From contig JANOPA010000066.1 in the NCBI GenBank assembly GCA_031421635.1, positions 85,221 to 149,220 on the forward strand: DNA of 64,000 bases, in the 5' to 3' direction. Positions 42,997-51,760 of the stretch are shown one piece after another. This DNA is from JAPOKJ01 sp031421635. GTDB lineage: Bacteria; Pseudomonadota; Gammaproteobacteria; Burkholderiales; Burkholderiaceae_E. Positions within the stretch are counted from its first letter, which is position 1. Every line of letters starts with the position of its first letter. A program made the translations under genes and the position numbers. Under the pieces are notes generated by a model. It had not been told where the DNA came from. It saw only the letters and a list, made by a program, of their open reading frames with translations, and made no database searches.

Positions 42997-43905
42997 ATGA
43001 ATTGGCAACGCCTTGACCTCCAGACCTTAGAGCGAGAATATTCACCGAGCTCCATGATTGGCGGGAACTATCAACCCTTCATCGATGCTTACGTCTCAGA
43101 GAGCCAACGAGCTTTCGCGCAGCTGATATGCCGACGCGACCTGCGCTACGGTTCGACCCCGCGCGCATGGCTCGACTACTTCCCTGCGGCGCAACGAAAC
43201 GCGCAACTACTGGTTTTTATCCATGGCGGATATTGGCAAGAGCTTTCAAAGTCGGAATCAGCTTTTCTTGCGCCGGCCTGGGTGAATGCATCTCGCGCCC
43301 ATTGCGTGCTGGACTACGATCTTGCCCCAAACGTGACCTTAGAGACGATTCTCGCGCAGTGCACATCCGGGCTGAATTGGCTGATCGATCACGCCGCCGA
43401 ACTTGGATTTGATCCTGGCCAAATTGTGTTGGCCGGAAGCTCGGCCGGGGCTCATTTGGCGGCCATGCTTTGTCTGGAAAACCCGGAAATTAGAGGGGCT
43501 ATTCTGATGTCCGGAATCTACGATCTTGAACCCTTGGTGCCGACCTATGTGAATCAAGCGCTCGGGTTGAACGAAGTGCGTGCCCGCGCGCTCAGTCCCG
43601 CGCATGTGCTCGGCTCAGAGCGCAGGCCGAGCGGCGAAGGGTCGACGCGCGCGCCCGAACGACCCTTCCCACCATGCCTGGTCGCCTGGGGCGAGCATGA
43701 AACTCAGGAGTTCAAGCGACAGAGCCGAGAGTTTGCAGGCTTGCTGGCTGCACGGGGCGTAAAGTGCGAGACCCTTGAAGTAGTCGGCCGAAACCACTTT
43801 GATACTGCCACCACCTTGGGTGACGCGGGTAGTGTCCTGTTTGCACGGGCGGAGCTTTGTTTTCACGAGCAGGGATGCTCGGCTGGACCCGCCAAACTAA
43901 AATAA
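42997..43905 (+). CDS. Alpha/beta hydrolase, arylformamidase (kynurenine formamidase)-like
   Basis: A 302-residue alpha/beta hydrolase. The HGGYWQ oxyanion motif (about residue 76), nucleophile elbow AGSSAGAHLA and the C-terminal NHFDT histidine fit the arylformamidase type that hydrolyses N-formylkynurenine. It begins 14 bases after pyrE and is followed after 45 bases by the tryptophan dioxygenase-like gene, whose product would supply its substrate. A polar insert (RRPSGEGSTRAPERP) before the acid region is unusual. An esterase of other specificity cannot be excluded. Confidence 0.82.
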   Translation: MNWQRLDLQTLEREYSPSSMIGGNYQPFIDAYVSESQRAFAQLICRRDLRYGSTPRAWLDYFPAAQRNAQLLVFIHGGYWQELSKSESAFLAPAWVNASRAHCVLDYDLAPNVTLETILAQCTSGLNWLIDHAAELGFDPGQIVLAGSSAGAHLAAMLCLENPEIRGAILMSGIYDLEPLVPTYVNQALGLNEVRARALSPAHVLGSERRPSGEGSTRAPERPFPPCLVAWGEHETQEFKRQSREFAGLLAARGVKCETLEVVGRNHFDTATTLGDAGSVLFARAELCFHEQGCSAGPAKLK

Positions 43906-43950
43906 CCAGCACGAAAATGACAGCACTAATAGCTCATAGGACTTCCCGAC

Positions 43951-44889
43951 ATGCCACGTTACCGACCCGTTCACCCTAAGCTTATCGACCCCTCTGGTGT
44001 GCAGGCGAGCGCCTACCCACGACCCATGGGGGTGACGACGGATGAGTCGCGCGCCGAAACGGTGCAGAGTACCGGCGGTCAACCGGTGGTGGACTATCAA
44101 GGCCGGAGCAACCCCTATAACGACTATCAAAGCATTGACTTGCTGCTCTCGCTGCAAAATCCGCGTAGCGAAGGCTATGATGAAATGGGTTTTTTTGTGA
44201 TGGGTCAGGTCAAAGAACTTTTGTTTCGAGGCCTGCATTTCGAACTCTTCAACGCGCAGGCGCAAATTAGAGCCGATCAGGTCGTCAACGCCCTCGAGAT
44301 CCTGCCGCGCGCCCGGGCCTTCGCAGATTACATCACCCGCTCTTGGGACGTACTCTCGACCATCAGCCCTGAGGGGTTCAACCAGTTCAGGAATTCCCTG
44401 GGTGCCGCCTCGGGTCAACTTTCGTTTATGTACCGCCACGTGGAGTTTATTCTGGGCAACAAAGATGCGCGCCTCGCGAGTGCCTTTCGCAATATGCCGC
44501 ATGTTTGGCCTGCAGTGAAGGAATCACTCGAGGCACCTTCGCTTTACGACGATGTGATCGCCCTACTTGCCCGGAGAGGCTTTGCGATTGACCGCGCCGC
44601 GCTTGAGCGCGATTGGTCTTTGCCTTATCAAATTAATCCCTCAGTGGAGCAAGCCTGGCTGCAGGTTTACAAAACGCCAGGACCCGAGAATGAACTCTAT
44701 CGCGTGGCGGAGGCCCTGGTCGGATTGGCCGATCAACTCTCCCAATATCGCTGGCGGCACTTTGTGTCGGTGCAGCGCTTGCTGGGTTTGAAGCCCGGCA
44801 CGGGTGGCTCCGACGGCGTTGGATGGCTGCGGCATGTCACGGAGCACCGGTTTTTCCCGGAGCTTTGGTCGATTCGAACGCAGTTTTGA
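43951..44889 (+). CDS. Divergent tryptophan 2,3-dioxygenase family heme protein
   Basis: A 312-residue helical heme dioxygenase. The family core is clear: MYRHVEFILGNK (160-171), EAPSLYD, the proximal heme ligand H270 in YRWRHFVSVQRLLG, KPGTGGSDGV (281-290) and FFPELW near the end. It would convert L-tryptophan to N-formylkynurenine with O2. One oddity: the distal motif usually reading H-Q-x-x-E-L-W (with the active-site His) is G85-Q86-V-K-E-L-L, so the distal His is replaced by Gly. Together with the adjacent arylformamidase-like gene it forms a kynBA-like pair, but the substrate may be shifted. No kynureninase gene lies in the window. Confidence 0.87.
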   Translation: MPRYRPVHPKLIDPSGVQASAYPRPMGVTTDESRAETVQSTGGQPVVDYQGRSNPYNDYQSIDLLLSLQNPRSEGYDEMGFFVMGQVKELLFRGLHFELFNAQAQIRADQVVNALEILPRARAFADYITRSWDVLSTISPEGFNQFRNSLGAASGQLSFMYRHVEFILGNKDARLASAFRNMPHVWPAVKESLEAPSLYDDVIALLARRGFAIDRAALERDWSLPYQINPSVEQAWLQVYKTPGPENELYRVAEALVGLADQLSQYRWRHFVSVQRLLGLKPGTGGSDGVGWLRHVTEHRFFPELWSIRTQF

Positions 44890-44892
44890 GCG

Positions 44893-45165
44893 CTACTTGT
44901 AAAACGCTTCAACCTTGCCCTTGAGTTTGATGGTTAAGGGCCGACCTTTCCGATCGAGAGATTTGCCAGCCGGCACCCGAATCCAACCTTCGCTGATACA
45001 GTATTCCTCAACATTGGTCTTTTCGACGTCGTTAAAGCGAATACCAACATGATGCTCAAAGACGGAAGAGTTGTAGAACGCGCTTGAGGCGTCTACGCAG
45101 AGCCGATCCGGCAGGAGCGGCACGGTTGTTTCGGCAGGTACGGGGTTTGCCCTTGAGTCGGTCAT
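44893..45165 (-). CDS. DUF3297 family protein
   Basis: A 90-residue small basic-ended protein matching DUF3297: LPDRLCVDASSAFYN, then VGIRFNDVEKTNVEEYC, then GWIRVPAGKSLDRKGRPLTIKLKGKVEAFY is its usual course (quoted in parts). Function unknown; conserved in proteobacteria. Convergent with the dioxygenase, with 3 bases between stops. A 7-bp perfect hairpin (45181-45203) lies in its leader 16 bases before the ATG. Confidence 0.85.
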   Translation of the reverse strand: MTDSRANPVPAETTVPLLPDRLCVDASSAFYNSSVFEHHVGIRFNDVEKTNVEEYCISEGWIRVPAGKSLDRKGRPLTIKLKGKVEAFYK

Positions 45166-45180
45166 GATATTTTCTCGTTA

Positions 45181-45203
45181 AGAGCGCGAGTTTACTGCGC
45201 TCT
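45181..45203. repeat. Perfect 7-bp hairpin between gatB and DUF3297 gene
   Basis: AGAGCGC, a 9-base loop, GCGCTCT. It sits 75 bases after the gatB stop and 16 bases before the DUF3297 start on the minus strand. No T-tract follows on the minus strand, so a terminator is doubtful; it may end or protect the gatB transcript or affect DUF3297 translation. Confidence 0.45.
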
Positions 45204-45277
45204 GAATATTGGCCTAGCAATTGTTGGAATGAAACCGCACAGTACGGTGATCTAGTGCCCGGCCAATGCTGGGTCCA

Positions 45278-46741
45278 TTAGCCCGCAACCTTGCGTAGCA
45301 ATTCATTGATCACCTGTGGGTTGGCCTTGCCCTGAGTGGCCTTCATCACCTGACCAACCAAGGCGTTCAATGCTTTGTCTTTGCCCGCCCTGAATTCATC
45401 CACCGATTTTGGATTGGCTGCAAGCACTTGGACCACAATGGTTTCGAGTGCGCCAGTATCAGTGATTTGCCGTAGGCCTTTCTCATCTATCAATTTGTCG
45501 ACCGCATCAGGGCGGACATCTCTTGACGCCCAAATGCTCGCGAAAATGTCTTTCGCGATCTTGCCGGAGATGGTGCCATCGCTGATCCGGGTAACAAGCA
45601 GTGCCAGTTGCACGGCGCTAATCGGCGCCAGGCTGAGAGCGAGATCATCCCGATTGGCGGCTGCACTTAGATCAACCATTACCCAGTTAGCCGCCATTTT
45701 CGCTTGTTTTTTGGCGTCGGACAGTGCTGCAACGACATCCGTAAAGTATTGGGCGATCTCGCGGGTCGCGGTCAGGGCGGTGGCATCGTAGACGGACAGG
45801 CCATACTCATTTTGCCAACGCTTGGCCAAGTGCGCAGGCAGCTCGGGCATCTGCGCGCGCGTGGCGTCGATCCAGGCTTGATCAATTACCAAAGCCGGTA
45901 AATCAGGGTCCGGGAAGTAACGATAGTCTTGGGCATCTTCTTTGCTACGCATGGAGCGAGTTTCGTCTTTGTCGGGATCGTAAAGACGGGTCTCTTGCAC
46001 CACCTTGCCGCCGTCTTCTATCAATTCAATTTGACGCCGAATTTCGTATTCAATCGCCCGCTCCATGAAGCGAAAGGAGTTGAGATTCTTAATTTCACAG
46101 CGTGTGCCAAACTCTTCTTGGCCAACCGGCCGGACCGATACGTTGGCATCGCAACGAAAGGAGCCTTCCTGCATATTGCCATCGCAAATGCCCAGCCATG
46201 TCACCAGGCCATGCAGGGCCTTGGCGTAAGCGACGGCCTCTTTAGAGGAGCGCATCTCGGGCTCGGTGACAATCTCCAGCAAGGGCGTGCCAGCGCGGTT
46301 CAAGTCGATACCGGACTTGCCTTGATAGTCTTCATGCAGAGATTTGCCGGCATCTTCTTCTAAATGGGCTCGGGTGAGATTAACGGTCTTGTGTTTTTGC
46401 TCTCCGCCTACCTCCCAAACGATATCTAAGGACCCACCCTGCACGACGGGGATTTCATATTGACTGATTTGATAGCCCTTGGGTAAATCAGGATAGAAAT
46501 AGTTTTTGCGCGCAAATACGGACTCGTGGGCCACAGTCGCCCCGATTGCCAGACCAAACTTGATCGCGCATTGCACGGCCTCCTTGTTCATCACCGGAAG
46601 GACGCCCGGCAACGCCAAATCTACGGGCGAGGCCTGAGTGTTCGGCTCAGCGCCAAATTGCGTGGAGCTGCCTGAAAATATTTTGCTCTTGGTCGCGAGC
46701 TGGGCGTGGGTCTCGAGACCGATCACGACTTCCCATTGCAT
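45278..46741 (-). CDS. gatB: Asp-tRNA(Asn)/Glu-tRNA(Gln) amidotransferase subunit B
   Basis: A 487-residue subunit of the GatCAB complex that amidates mischarged Glu-tRNA(Gln)/Asp-tRNA(Asn). It has the GatB start WEVVIGLETHAQLATKSKIF, the kinase-like cradle (FYPDLPKGYQISQYE, DLNRAGTPLLEIVTEP) and the C-terminal tRNA-binding tail (VGQVMKATQGKANPQVINELL). It is separated from gatA by an unrelated hydrolase gene that overlaps gatA's end. Confidence 0.96.
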   Translation of the reverse strand: MQWEVVIGLETHAQLATKSKIFSGSSTQFGAEPNTQASPVDLALPGVLPVMNKEAVQCAIKFGLAIGATVAHESVFARKNYFYPDLPKGYQISQYEIPVVQGGSLDIVWEVGGEQKHKTVNLTRAHLEEDAGKSLHEDYQGKSGIDLNRAGTPLLEIVTEPEMRSSKEAVAYAKALHGLVTWLGICDGNMQEGSFRCDANVSVRPVGQEEFGTRCEIKNLNSFRFMERAIEYEIRRQIELIEDGGKVVQETRLYDPDKDETRSMRSKEDAQDYRYFPDPDLPALVIDQAWIDATRAQMPELPAHLAKRWQNEYGLSVYDATALTATREIAQYFTDVVAALSDAKKQAKMAANWVMVDLSAAANRDDLALSLAPISAVQLALLVTRISDGTISGKIAKDIFASIWASRDVRPDAVDKLIDEKGLRQITDTGALETIVVQVLAANPKSVDEFRAGKDKALNALVGQVMKATQGKANPQVINELLRKVAG

Positions 46742-46793
46742 AGTGTGTTCCTAGCGCCTAAATGATTTTTGATGTGAATTTTGCGTCACGAGC

Positions 46794-47798
46794 TTACAGA
46801 TACTGTTTTAAGAAAACGTCCAGGGTCTTGAATGCATCCTCACGGGATGCGGGGTGTCCACCAGCCGTCACTCCTCGGCCGCGGTTGACGCCATTGGGCA
46901 CATCGCGGCGATGGCGTACGGGGAGACTAGAGTCGAAACCATGATGCGCTCCTGGGTAAAGTTTGAGCTGGAAGAGGCCGCTTTCAAGACCTCGTTGCTG
47001 CAACTTTTCGGTTTGTTGGCGATAAAAGCGTTCGCAATCTCGGGCGGGCGTCCAATTGTCGTCTTCTCCGATCATAAGAAGCAAGGCGGTAGTCAACTGA
47101 TAGTCAGGGTTTTGGCTGGCCGGGCCACAACCTGGGTAGAAGGCGATGGCCGCCTTAAAGTCCATCAACTCACGCGGCCGGGTGGTTGGGACTGGATGGG
47201 ACGCTGAAGTTGCCGTGCCTCCTGCGGTATTCGGCGTGCCTTCGGTCGCGATGGCTTGGGCGTTATCTCGATTGAGGGTGCTTAATACGGTGCTTGCGCC
47301 GTGCGACCATCCTAAAAGGAATACCCGTTGGCGATCGACCCAGGCTTGCCCTTGAAGCCACTGTAAGGCACCCTGCACGTCTAGTCGGCGATCTACCGGA
47401 CGAATGCTTCGATGGGCTAAGGGCTCCGTACAAATGCCGCGTGCTTTACCTCGCGTGCCGAAGCTGTCCACCAGTAATAGGCTGATCCCGCGCGTTTTCA
47501 ACCAAGCACGATATTCGCGATACCGTAGGCCGAGTTCGCCTCTTGCGTCCCAAAGACCACCGCAACCATGCAAGGCCACCACCAGAGGCTCCGTGAGGCC
47601 AGGCTTAATCTCATCGATTGCTCGACTGAGATAGCCCTTAAGTACATTGCCGTCGGGGTGAGCGCTGACGAACTCGACGGCAATAAATTCTGCGGGAATG
47701 CTCTGCGCCTGCAATGTTCCTGCGGCCGAGAAGGCCGCAAGAAGATACAAAGCTCGCTTAAAGACGCGAGCGAGTTTATCGGGCGACAGGACCAGCAT
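46794..47798 (-). CDS. Secreted dienelactone hydrolase-like alpha/beta hydrolase inserted between gatA and gatB
   Basis: About 334 residues from the ATG at 47798; an upstream ATG at 47834 inside the end of gatA would add 12 residues. A Sec signal peptide (LYLLAAFSAAGTLQAQS) is followed by an alpha/beta hydrolase domain: VVALHGCGGLWD, LLVDSFGTRG, the nucleophile elbow GWSHGAS and the final His in GAHHGFDSS. The cysteine and CGP-x-SQNPDY region resemble the periplasmic dienelactone hydrolase group. It is transcribed with gatCAB but has no known link to tRNA amidation. Confidence 0.83.
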   Translation of the reverse strand: MLVLSPDKLARVFKRALYLLAAFSAAGTLQAQSIPAEFIAVEFVSAHPDGNVLKGYLSRAIDEIKPGLTEPLVVALHGCGGLWDARGELGLRYREYRAWLKTRGISLLLVDSFGTRGKARGICTEPLAHRSIRPVDRRLDVQGALQWLQGQAWVDRQRVFLLGWSHGASTVLSTLNRDNAQAIATEGTPNTAGGTATSASHPVPTTRPRELMDFKAAIAFYPGCGPASQNPDYQLTTALLLMIGEDDNWTPARDCERFYRQQTEKLQQRGLESGLFQLKLYPGAHHGFDSSLPVRHRRDVPNGVNRGRGVTAGGHPASREDAFKTLDVFLKQYL

Positions 47799-47809
47799 CA
47801 GCGCAAACT

Positions 47810-49336
47810 TTACTTGGCCACCGCAAGGTGCCATTGACTCACCTGCTGATATTCATAAGCAACCTTCAGCAAGCCCGCCTCATCAAAGTAATTGCCGATC
47901 AGTTGCATGCCAATCGGTAACTTACCAGCCCCGAAACCGACCGGAACAGACATGCCCGGAAGCCCCGCTAAGGACGCAGGCAGGGTATACACGTCCGCCA
48001 AATAGTTTTTGAGGGGGTCATCGGTTTGCTCACCGATTTTCCAAGCTGTGGTGGGCGATACTGGCCCGGCAATGACGTCGACACTCTCGAAAGCGGTGGC
48101 GAAGTCCTGGGCGATGAGACGCCTCAGGCGTTGTGCCTTGAGATAATACGCATCGTAATAGCCATGCGACAACACATAAGCGCCAATCAGTATTCGACGC
48201 TTGACCTCGGCCCCGAAGCCTTCGCTGCGCGATTTGCTGTAGAGCGACGACAGGTCGGTCACCCCTTCCGCGCGATGGCCGTAGCGTACCCCGTCAAAGC
48301 GCGACAAGTTGCTCGAAGCCTCGGCGGGAGCAATGATGTAGTACGCCGGAATGGCGAGTTCAGTTTTGGGGAGGGAAATCTCCACCAGGACGGCACCGAG
48401 TGCAACGAGTTCGGTGAGCGCCTTGTCGATTGCTTCTTTGACTTCGGCAGCCAGACCGACGCTGAAGAACTCCTTCGGAACACCGACTCTCAGTCCTGCG
48501 AGCGGACGCGCTAAGTTGTTCTGGGTTTGACCAGGTGGAGTCGAAAATGAACGGCTCTGGAGCGGGCTGAGTGAGTCGACCGGCCTCTGCACGCTCGTCG
48601 AATCACGCTCATCAAAGCCCATGATGGCCTCCAAAACCGAGGCGCAATCGAGGGCACTTCGGGCGAGTACCCCGCCCTGGTCGAGGCTTGAGGCGAAGGC
48701 AATCATGCCAAAGCGCGATACCCGACCATAGGTTGGTTTAATGCCCGTAATGCCACACATTGCGGCCGGTTGGCGCACCGAGCCGCCAGTGTCTGTTCCG
48801 GTAGCCAGGGGGGCGAGTCCGGCCGCTACGGCGGCGGCGGAACCGCCCGATGAACCGCCAGGTATTCTCGATTTGTCCCAGGGGTTTTTCACAGGACCAA
48901 ACCAAGGGTTTTCGTTACCTGAGCCCATCGCGAATTCATCGCAAGAGGCCTTGCCTAGGCAGACCATGCCTTGCCCGGCTAATTTGTCGACGACGGTCGC
49001 GTTGAATGGGCTGGTGTAATTCGCCAGCATTTTGGAGCCTGCGGTGGAGCGCCAATGTTGGGTCACGAAAATGTCTTTGTGGGCCAGAGGTATGCCAAGT
49101 AATGGCCGTGCCGCCAGTGCCTGCTGATCACCGGCCTTGGTGAGAGCTGCCCGTTCGGCATCGGCTAAACGCGCCTGGGCAAGCGTTAAGTCCTCGTCCA
49201 CATGCAAAAATGCGTTGAGATCGCTGGCTGCAATTCTTGCGAGGTAAGCCTTCGAAAGCTCGACACTGGAGACGCTTTGATCGCTTAGGGCATGACTGAG
49301 ATCACTTATGCCAGCGATATTGAGATCGAGATTCAT
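47810..49336 (-). CDS. gatA: Asp-tRNA(Asn)/Glu-tRNA(Gln) amidotransferase subunit A
   Basis: A 508-residue amidase-signature enzyme that releases ammonia from glutamine for the GatCAB complex. The Lys of the catalytic triad lies in PLAHKDIF and the cis-Ser/Ser pair in GGSSGGSAAAVAAG and GTDTGGSVRQPAA. Its ATG overlaps the gatC stop by four bases. An extra polar stretch near residues 255-270 (SLSPLQSRSFSTPPGQ) is an insertion relative to typical GatA. Confidence 0.96.
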   Translation of the reverse strand: MNLDLNIAGISDLSHALSDQSVSSVELSKAYLARIAASDLNAFLHVDEDLTLAQARLADAERAALTKAGDQQALAARPLLGIPLAHKDIFVTQHWRSTAGSKMLANYTSPFNATVVDKLAGQGMVCLGKASCDEFAMGSGNENPWFGPVKNPWDKSRIPGGSSGGSAAAVAAGLAPLATGTDTGGSVRQPAAMCGITGIKPTYGRVSRFGMIAFASSLDQGGVLARSALDCASVLEAIMGFDERDSTSVQRPVDSLSPLQSRSFSTPPGQTQNNLARPLAGLRVGVPKEFFSVGLAAEVKEAIDKALTELVALGAVLVEISLPKTELAIPAYYIIAPAEASSNLSRFDGVRYGHRAEGVTDLSSLYSKSRSEGFGAEVKRRILIGAYVLSHGYYDAYYLKAQRLRRLIAQDFATAFESVDVIAGPVSPTTAWKIGEQTDDPLKNYLADVYTLPASLAGLPGMSVPVGFGAGKLPIGMQLIGNYFDEAGLLKVAYEYQQVSQWHLAVAK

Positions 49337-49620
49337 TCGAGCACCTTGGGTACCAAATACAAACCACCTTCGGTTTCTGGCGCCACCTTTTGATAGGCTT
49401 CGCGTTGGTTTGATTCGCTTACCCGATCTTCACGTAGACGCAGACGGCTACTGGTTGGATGGGTCATGGGAGCCACCCCTTCGGTATTCACGGCTTGAAG
49501 TTGCTCGAAGATGTCAAAAACGGTGTTGAGTTGTTGACGGGTGGTTTCAGCTTCGTTTGGGCTCAATTCGAGCCTTGCCAACTTGGCGATTCGGGCGACA
49601 TCGGCGGGGGTGAGTGACAT
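49333..49620 (-). CDS. gatC: Asp-tRNA(Asn)/Glu-tRNA(Gln) amidotransferase subunit C
   Basis: A 95-residue subunit that stabilises GatA-GatB. The ATG at 49620 gives the standard start SLTPADVARIAKLARLEL; a 37-residue upstream extension is noncoding leader. The C-terminal LREDRVSESN segment is typical. First gene of the gat operon, divergent from mreB. Confidence 0.94.
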   Translation of the reverse strand: MSLTPADVARIAKLARLELSPNEAETTRQQLNTVFDIFEQLQAVNTEGVAPMTHPTSSRLRLREDRVSESNQREAYQKVAPETEGGLYLVPKVLE

Positions 49621-49684
49621 GAAAATCCGGCGGGTTAAGAGTGGCTTGATGTTGCGACGCAAAAAGTAATAAAACGATACTCTA

Positions 49685-49713
49685 ATAAAACAGAGAAACC
49701 TCAAAGAAGTCAA
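49685..49713 (-). promoter_or_regulatory. Candidate sigma-70 promoter for gatCA
   Basis: On the minus strand TTGACT (49713-49708) is followed after 17 bases by TTTTAT (49690-49685), 64 bases before the gatC ATG. It is the best promoter-like match in the gatC/mreB divergent region. Confidence 0.5.
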
Positions 49714-49812
49714 CGGCATATAGGGTATCATTCGCCTGCCGCATCAACAGTTTTTCTGCTGTTTTTTCCGGCGGCCGGTAGGCGACGATAAGCTTAGGGA
49801 TGTGCCTTTATT

Positions 49813-50856
49813 ATGTTCGGGTTAATACGCAAGTACTTTTCCAACGATCTCGCGATCGATTTGGGCACCGCCAATACCTTGATTTATGTCAGAGGTAAAG
49901 GGATTGTGCTCGACGAGCCTTCCGTGGTTGCCATTCGCCTCGAAGGCGGCCCTAACGGGAAAAAAACCATCGCGGCCGTGGGCAAAGAAGCAAAACAAAT
50001 GCTCGGTAAAGTCCCCGGCAACATCGAGGCCATTCGCCCGATGAAAGACGGCGTGATCGCCGACTTTACCGTCACTGAGCAGATGCTCAAACAATTTATC
50101 AAGATGGTGCATGAGAGCCGCTTGTTTTCGCCGAGTCCGCGCATCATCATTTGTGTACCCTGTGGGTCAACCCAGGTGGAGCGCCGCGCCATTCGAGAGT
50201 CTGCACTGGGTGCAGGCGCTTCTCAAGTCTTTTTGATCGAAGAGCCCATGGCCGCAGCCATTGGCGCCGGTTTGCCGGTCTCCGAGCCCTCCGGCTCGAT
50301 GGTGGTCGATATTGGCGGCGGCACCACCGAGGTCGGTGTTGTGTCGCTGGGCGGCATGGTTTACAAAGGTTCGGTTCGTGTCGGTGGCGACAAATTTGAT
50401 GAGGCCATTGTCAATTACATTCGCCGCAATTACGGCATGCTAATTGGCGAGCAAACCGCCGAACAAATCAAGAAAAAAATCGGCTCCGCCTTTCCCGGTG
50501 CCGAGATTAAGGAAATGGAAGTCAAAGGGCGTAACCTCTCTGAGGGCATACCTCGTAGCTTCACCATTTCCAGCAATGAAATTCTCGAGGCCCTGACCGA
50601 TCCACTCAATCAGATCGTTTCTGCTGTGAAAATCGCGCTGGAGCAAACGCCTCCTGAACTTGGCGCCGACATCACCGAGCGCGGCATCATGCTAACCGGT
50701 GGCGGAGCCTTGTTGGCGGACCTAGATCGCCTACTCGGTGAAGAAACCGGCCTGCCCGTCCTGGTCGCCGAAGACCCATTAACTTGCGTGGTGCGTGGTT
50801 GTGGCATCGCGCTAGAACGGATGGATAAGCTGGGCAGTTTGTTTACCAGCGAGTAG
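49813..50856 (+). CDS. mreB: Rod shape-determining actin homologue MreB
   Basis: A 347-residue bacterial actin that forms membrane-bound filaments guiding lateral cell-wall synthesis. Actin-fold motifs: IDLGTANTLIYVRGKGIVL (phosphate 1), VVDIGGGTTEVGVVSLGG (phosphate 2), LTGGGALLADLD (adenosine) and the N-terminal amphipathic FGLIRKYF. First gene of mreBCD-mrdA-rodA. The 192-base divergent region upstream contains a short AACAG/CTGTT hairpin with a T-run (49746-49767). Confidence 0.97.
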   Translation: MFGLIRKYFSNDLAIDLGTANTLIYVRGKGIVLDEPSVVAIRLEGGPNGKKTIAAVGKEAKQMLGKVPGNIEAIRPMKDGVIADFTVTEQMLKQFIKMVHESRLFSPSPRIIICVPCGSTQVERRAIRESALGAGASQVFLIEEPMAAAIGAGLPVSEPSGSMVVDIGGGTTEVGVVSLGGMVYKGSVRVGGDKFDEAIVNYIRRNYGMLIGEQTAEQIKKKIGSAFPGAEIKEMEVKGRNLSEGIPRSFTISSNEILEALTDPLNQIVSAVKIALEQTPPELGADITERGIMLTGGGALLADLDRLLGEETGLPVLVAEDPLTCVVRGCGIALERMDKLGSLFTSE

Positions 50857-50866
50857 TGGAAACACG

Positions 50867-51760
50867 GTGGAACAAAGCCCACCCCCGTTTTTTAGACAAG
50901 GCCACTCGGCCCATGCTCGGCTCGTCTTCTTCGCGCTCTTGTCGATCATTTTATTGGTGGTTGATTCGCGTTTTAAAGTCCTCGAGACCTTGCGTCAAGG
51001 CGTTGGGACGGTTTTGTATCCTGTACAGCGAGCCTTACTTATTCCCCGTGACGCCGTATCCCTCGGCACGCAATACACCTCAGAGGTCGGACGGCTACGG
51101 CAGGAGAACTCCGAGTTAAGGCAAGTCGAGGCGACCAATGCACGGGCCTTGCTGCAAAATGAGCAACTGGCCAGTGAGAATACTCAGCTCAGAAAACTAC
51201 TTGAGATGCGCGACCAGGTGCGCATTAAATCAACGGTTGCGGAAGTGCTGTACGAGACACGCGATAGCTTTAGTCGCAAAGTGGTGATCGATCGAGGGCT
51301 ATTGAATGAGGTGTATCCTGGACAACCCGTGATCGATGCGCGCGGCGTGATTGGTCAGGTCGTGCGAGTCAATCAATATAGTTCGGAAGTCCAGTTAGTG
51401 ACCGACCCGGGTGCCTTGTTGCCGGTTGAAGTGCAGCGTAGCGGTCAGCGGGCGGTGGCCTATGGAGGTCCAGGTGCTGGCATGATGGAGTTGCGTTTTC
51501 TAGCCGCAAACTCTGACATCAAGGAGGGGGATTTGATCGTCACCTCTGGGCTGGATCGAATTTATCCGGCGGGTCTTCCAGTCGGCAAAGTTAAGCGCTT
51601 CGAGCGCAACGCTTCGAGTAGTTTTTCGAACGCTTTGGTCGAGCCACTGGCTGCAGTTGAGCGAACCAAGTTGGTCCTGGTTTTATTGCTTGAACGTCAA
51701 GTCTTGCCTGCGCCGCCTGAAGAGCCGGTGGCTAAAACCAAAAAGGGAGCGAGGCAATGA
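50867..51760 (+). CDS. mreC: Rod shape-determining protein MreC
   Basis: A 297-residue bitopic inner-membrane protein of the elongasome. A short cytoplasmic part, one membrane helix (about residues 18-36), a coiled coil (about 62-105, QENSELRQVEATNARALLQN) and the periplasmic beta domain (VIDRGLLNEVYPGQPVID, LVTDPGALLPVEV, GDLIVTSGLDRIYPAGLPVG) are in the usual order. GTG start 10 bases after mreB. Confidence 0.95.
   Translation: MEQSPPPFFRQGHSAHARLVFFALLSIILLVVDSRFKVLETLRQGVGTVLYPVQRALLIPRDAVSLGTQYTSEVGRLRQENSELRQVEATNARALLQNEQLASENTQLRKLLEMRDQVRIKSTVAEVLYETRDSFSRKVVIDRGLLNEVYPGQPVIDARGVIGQVVRVNQYSSEVQLVTDPGALLPVEVQRSGQRAVAYGGPGAGMMELRFLAANSDIKEGDLIVTSGLDRIYPAGLPVGKVKRFERNASSSFSNALVEPLAAVERTKLVLVLLLERQVLPAPPEEPVAKTKKGARQ

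Noticed and set aside
43897..44502. Minus-strand frame opposite the tryptophan dioxygenase gene
   Set aside because: The plus-strand protein is clearly of a known family; the antisense peptide shows no domain.
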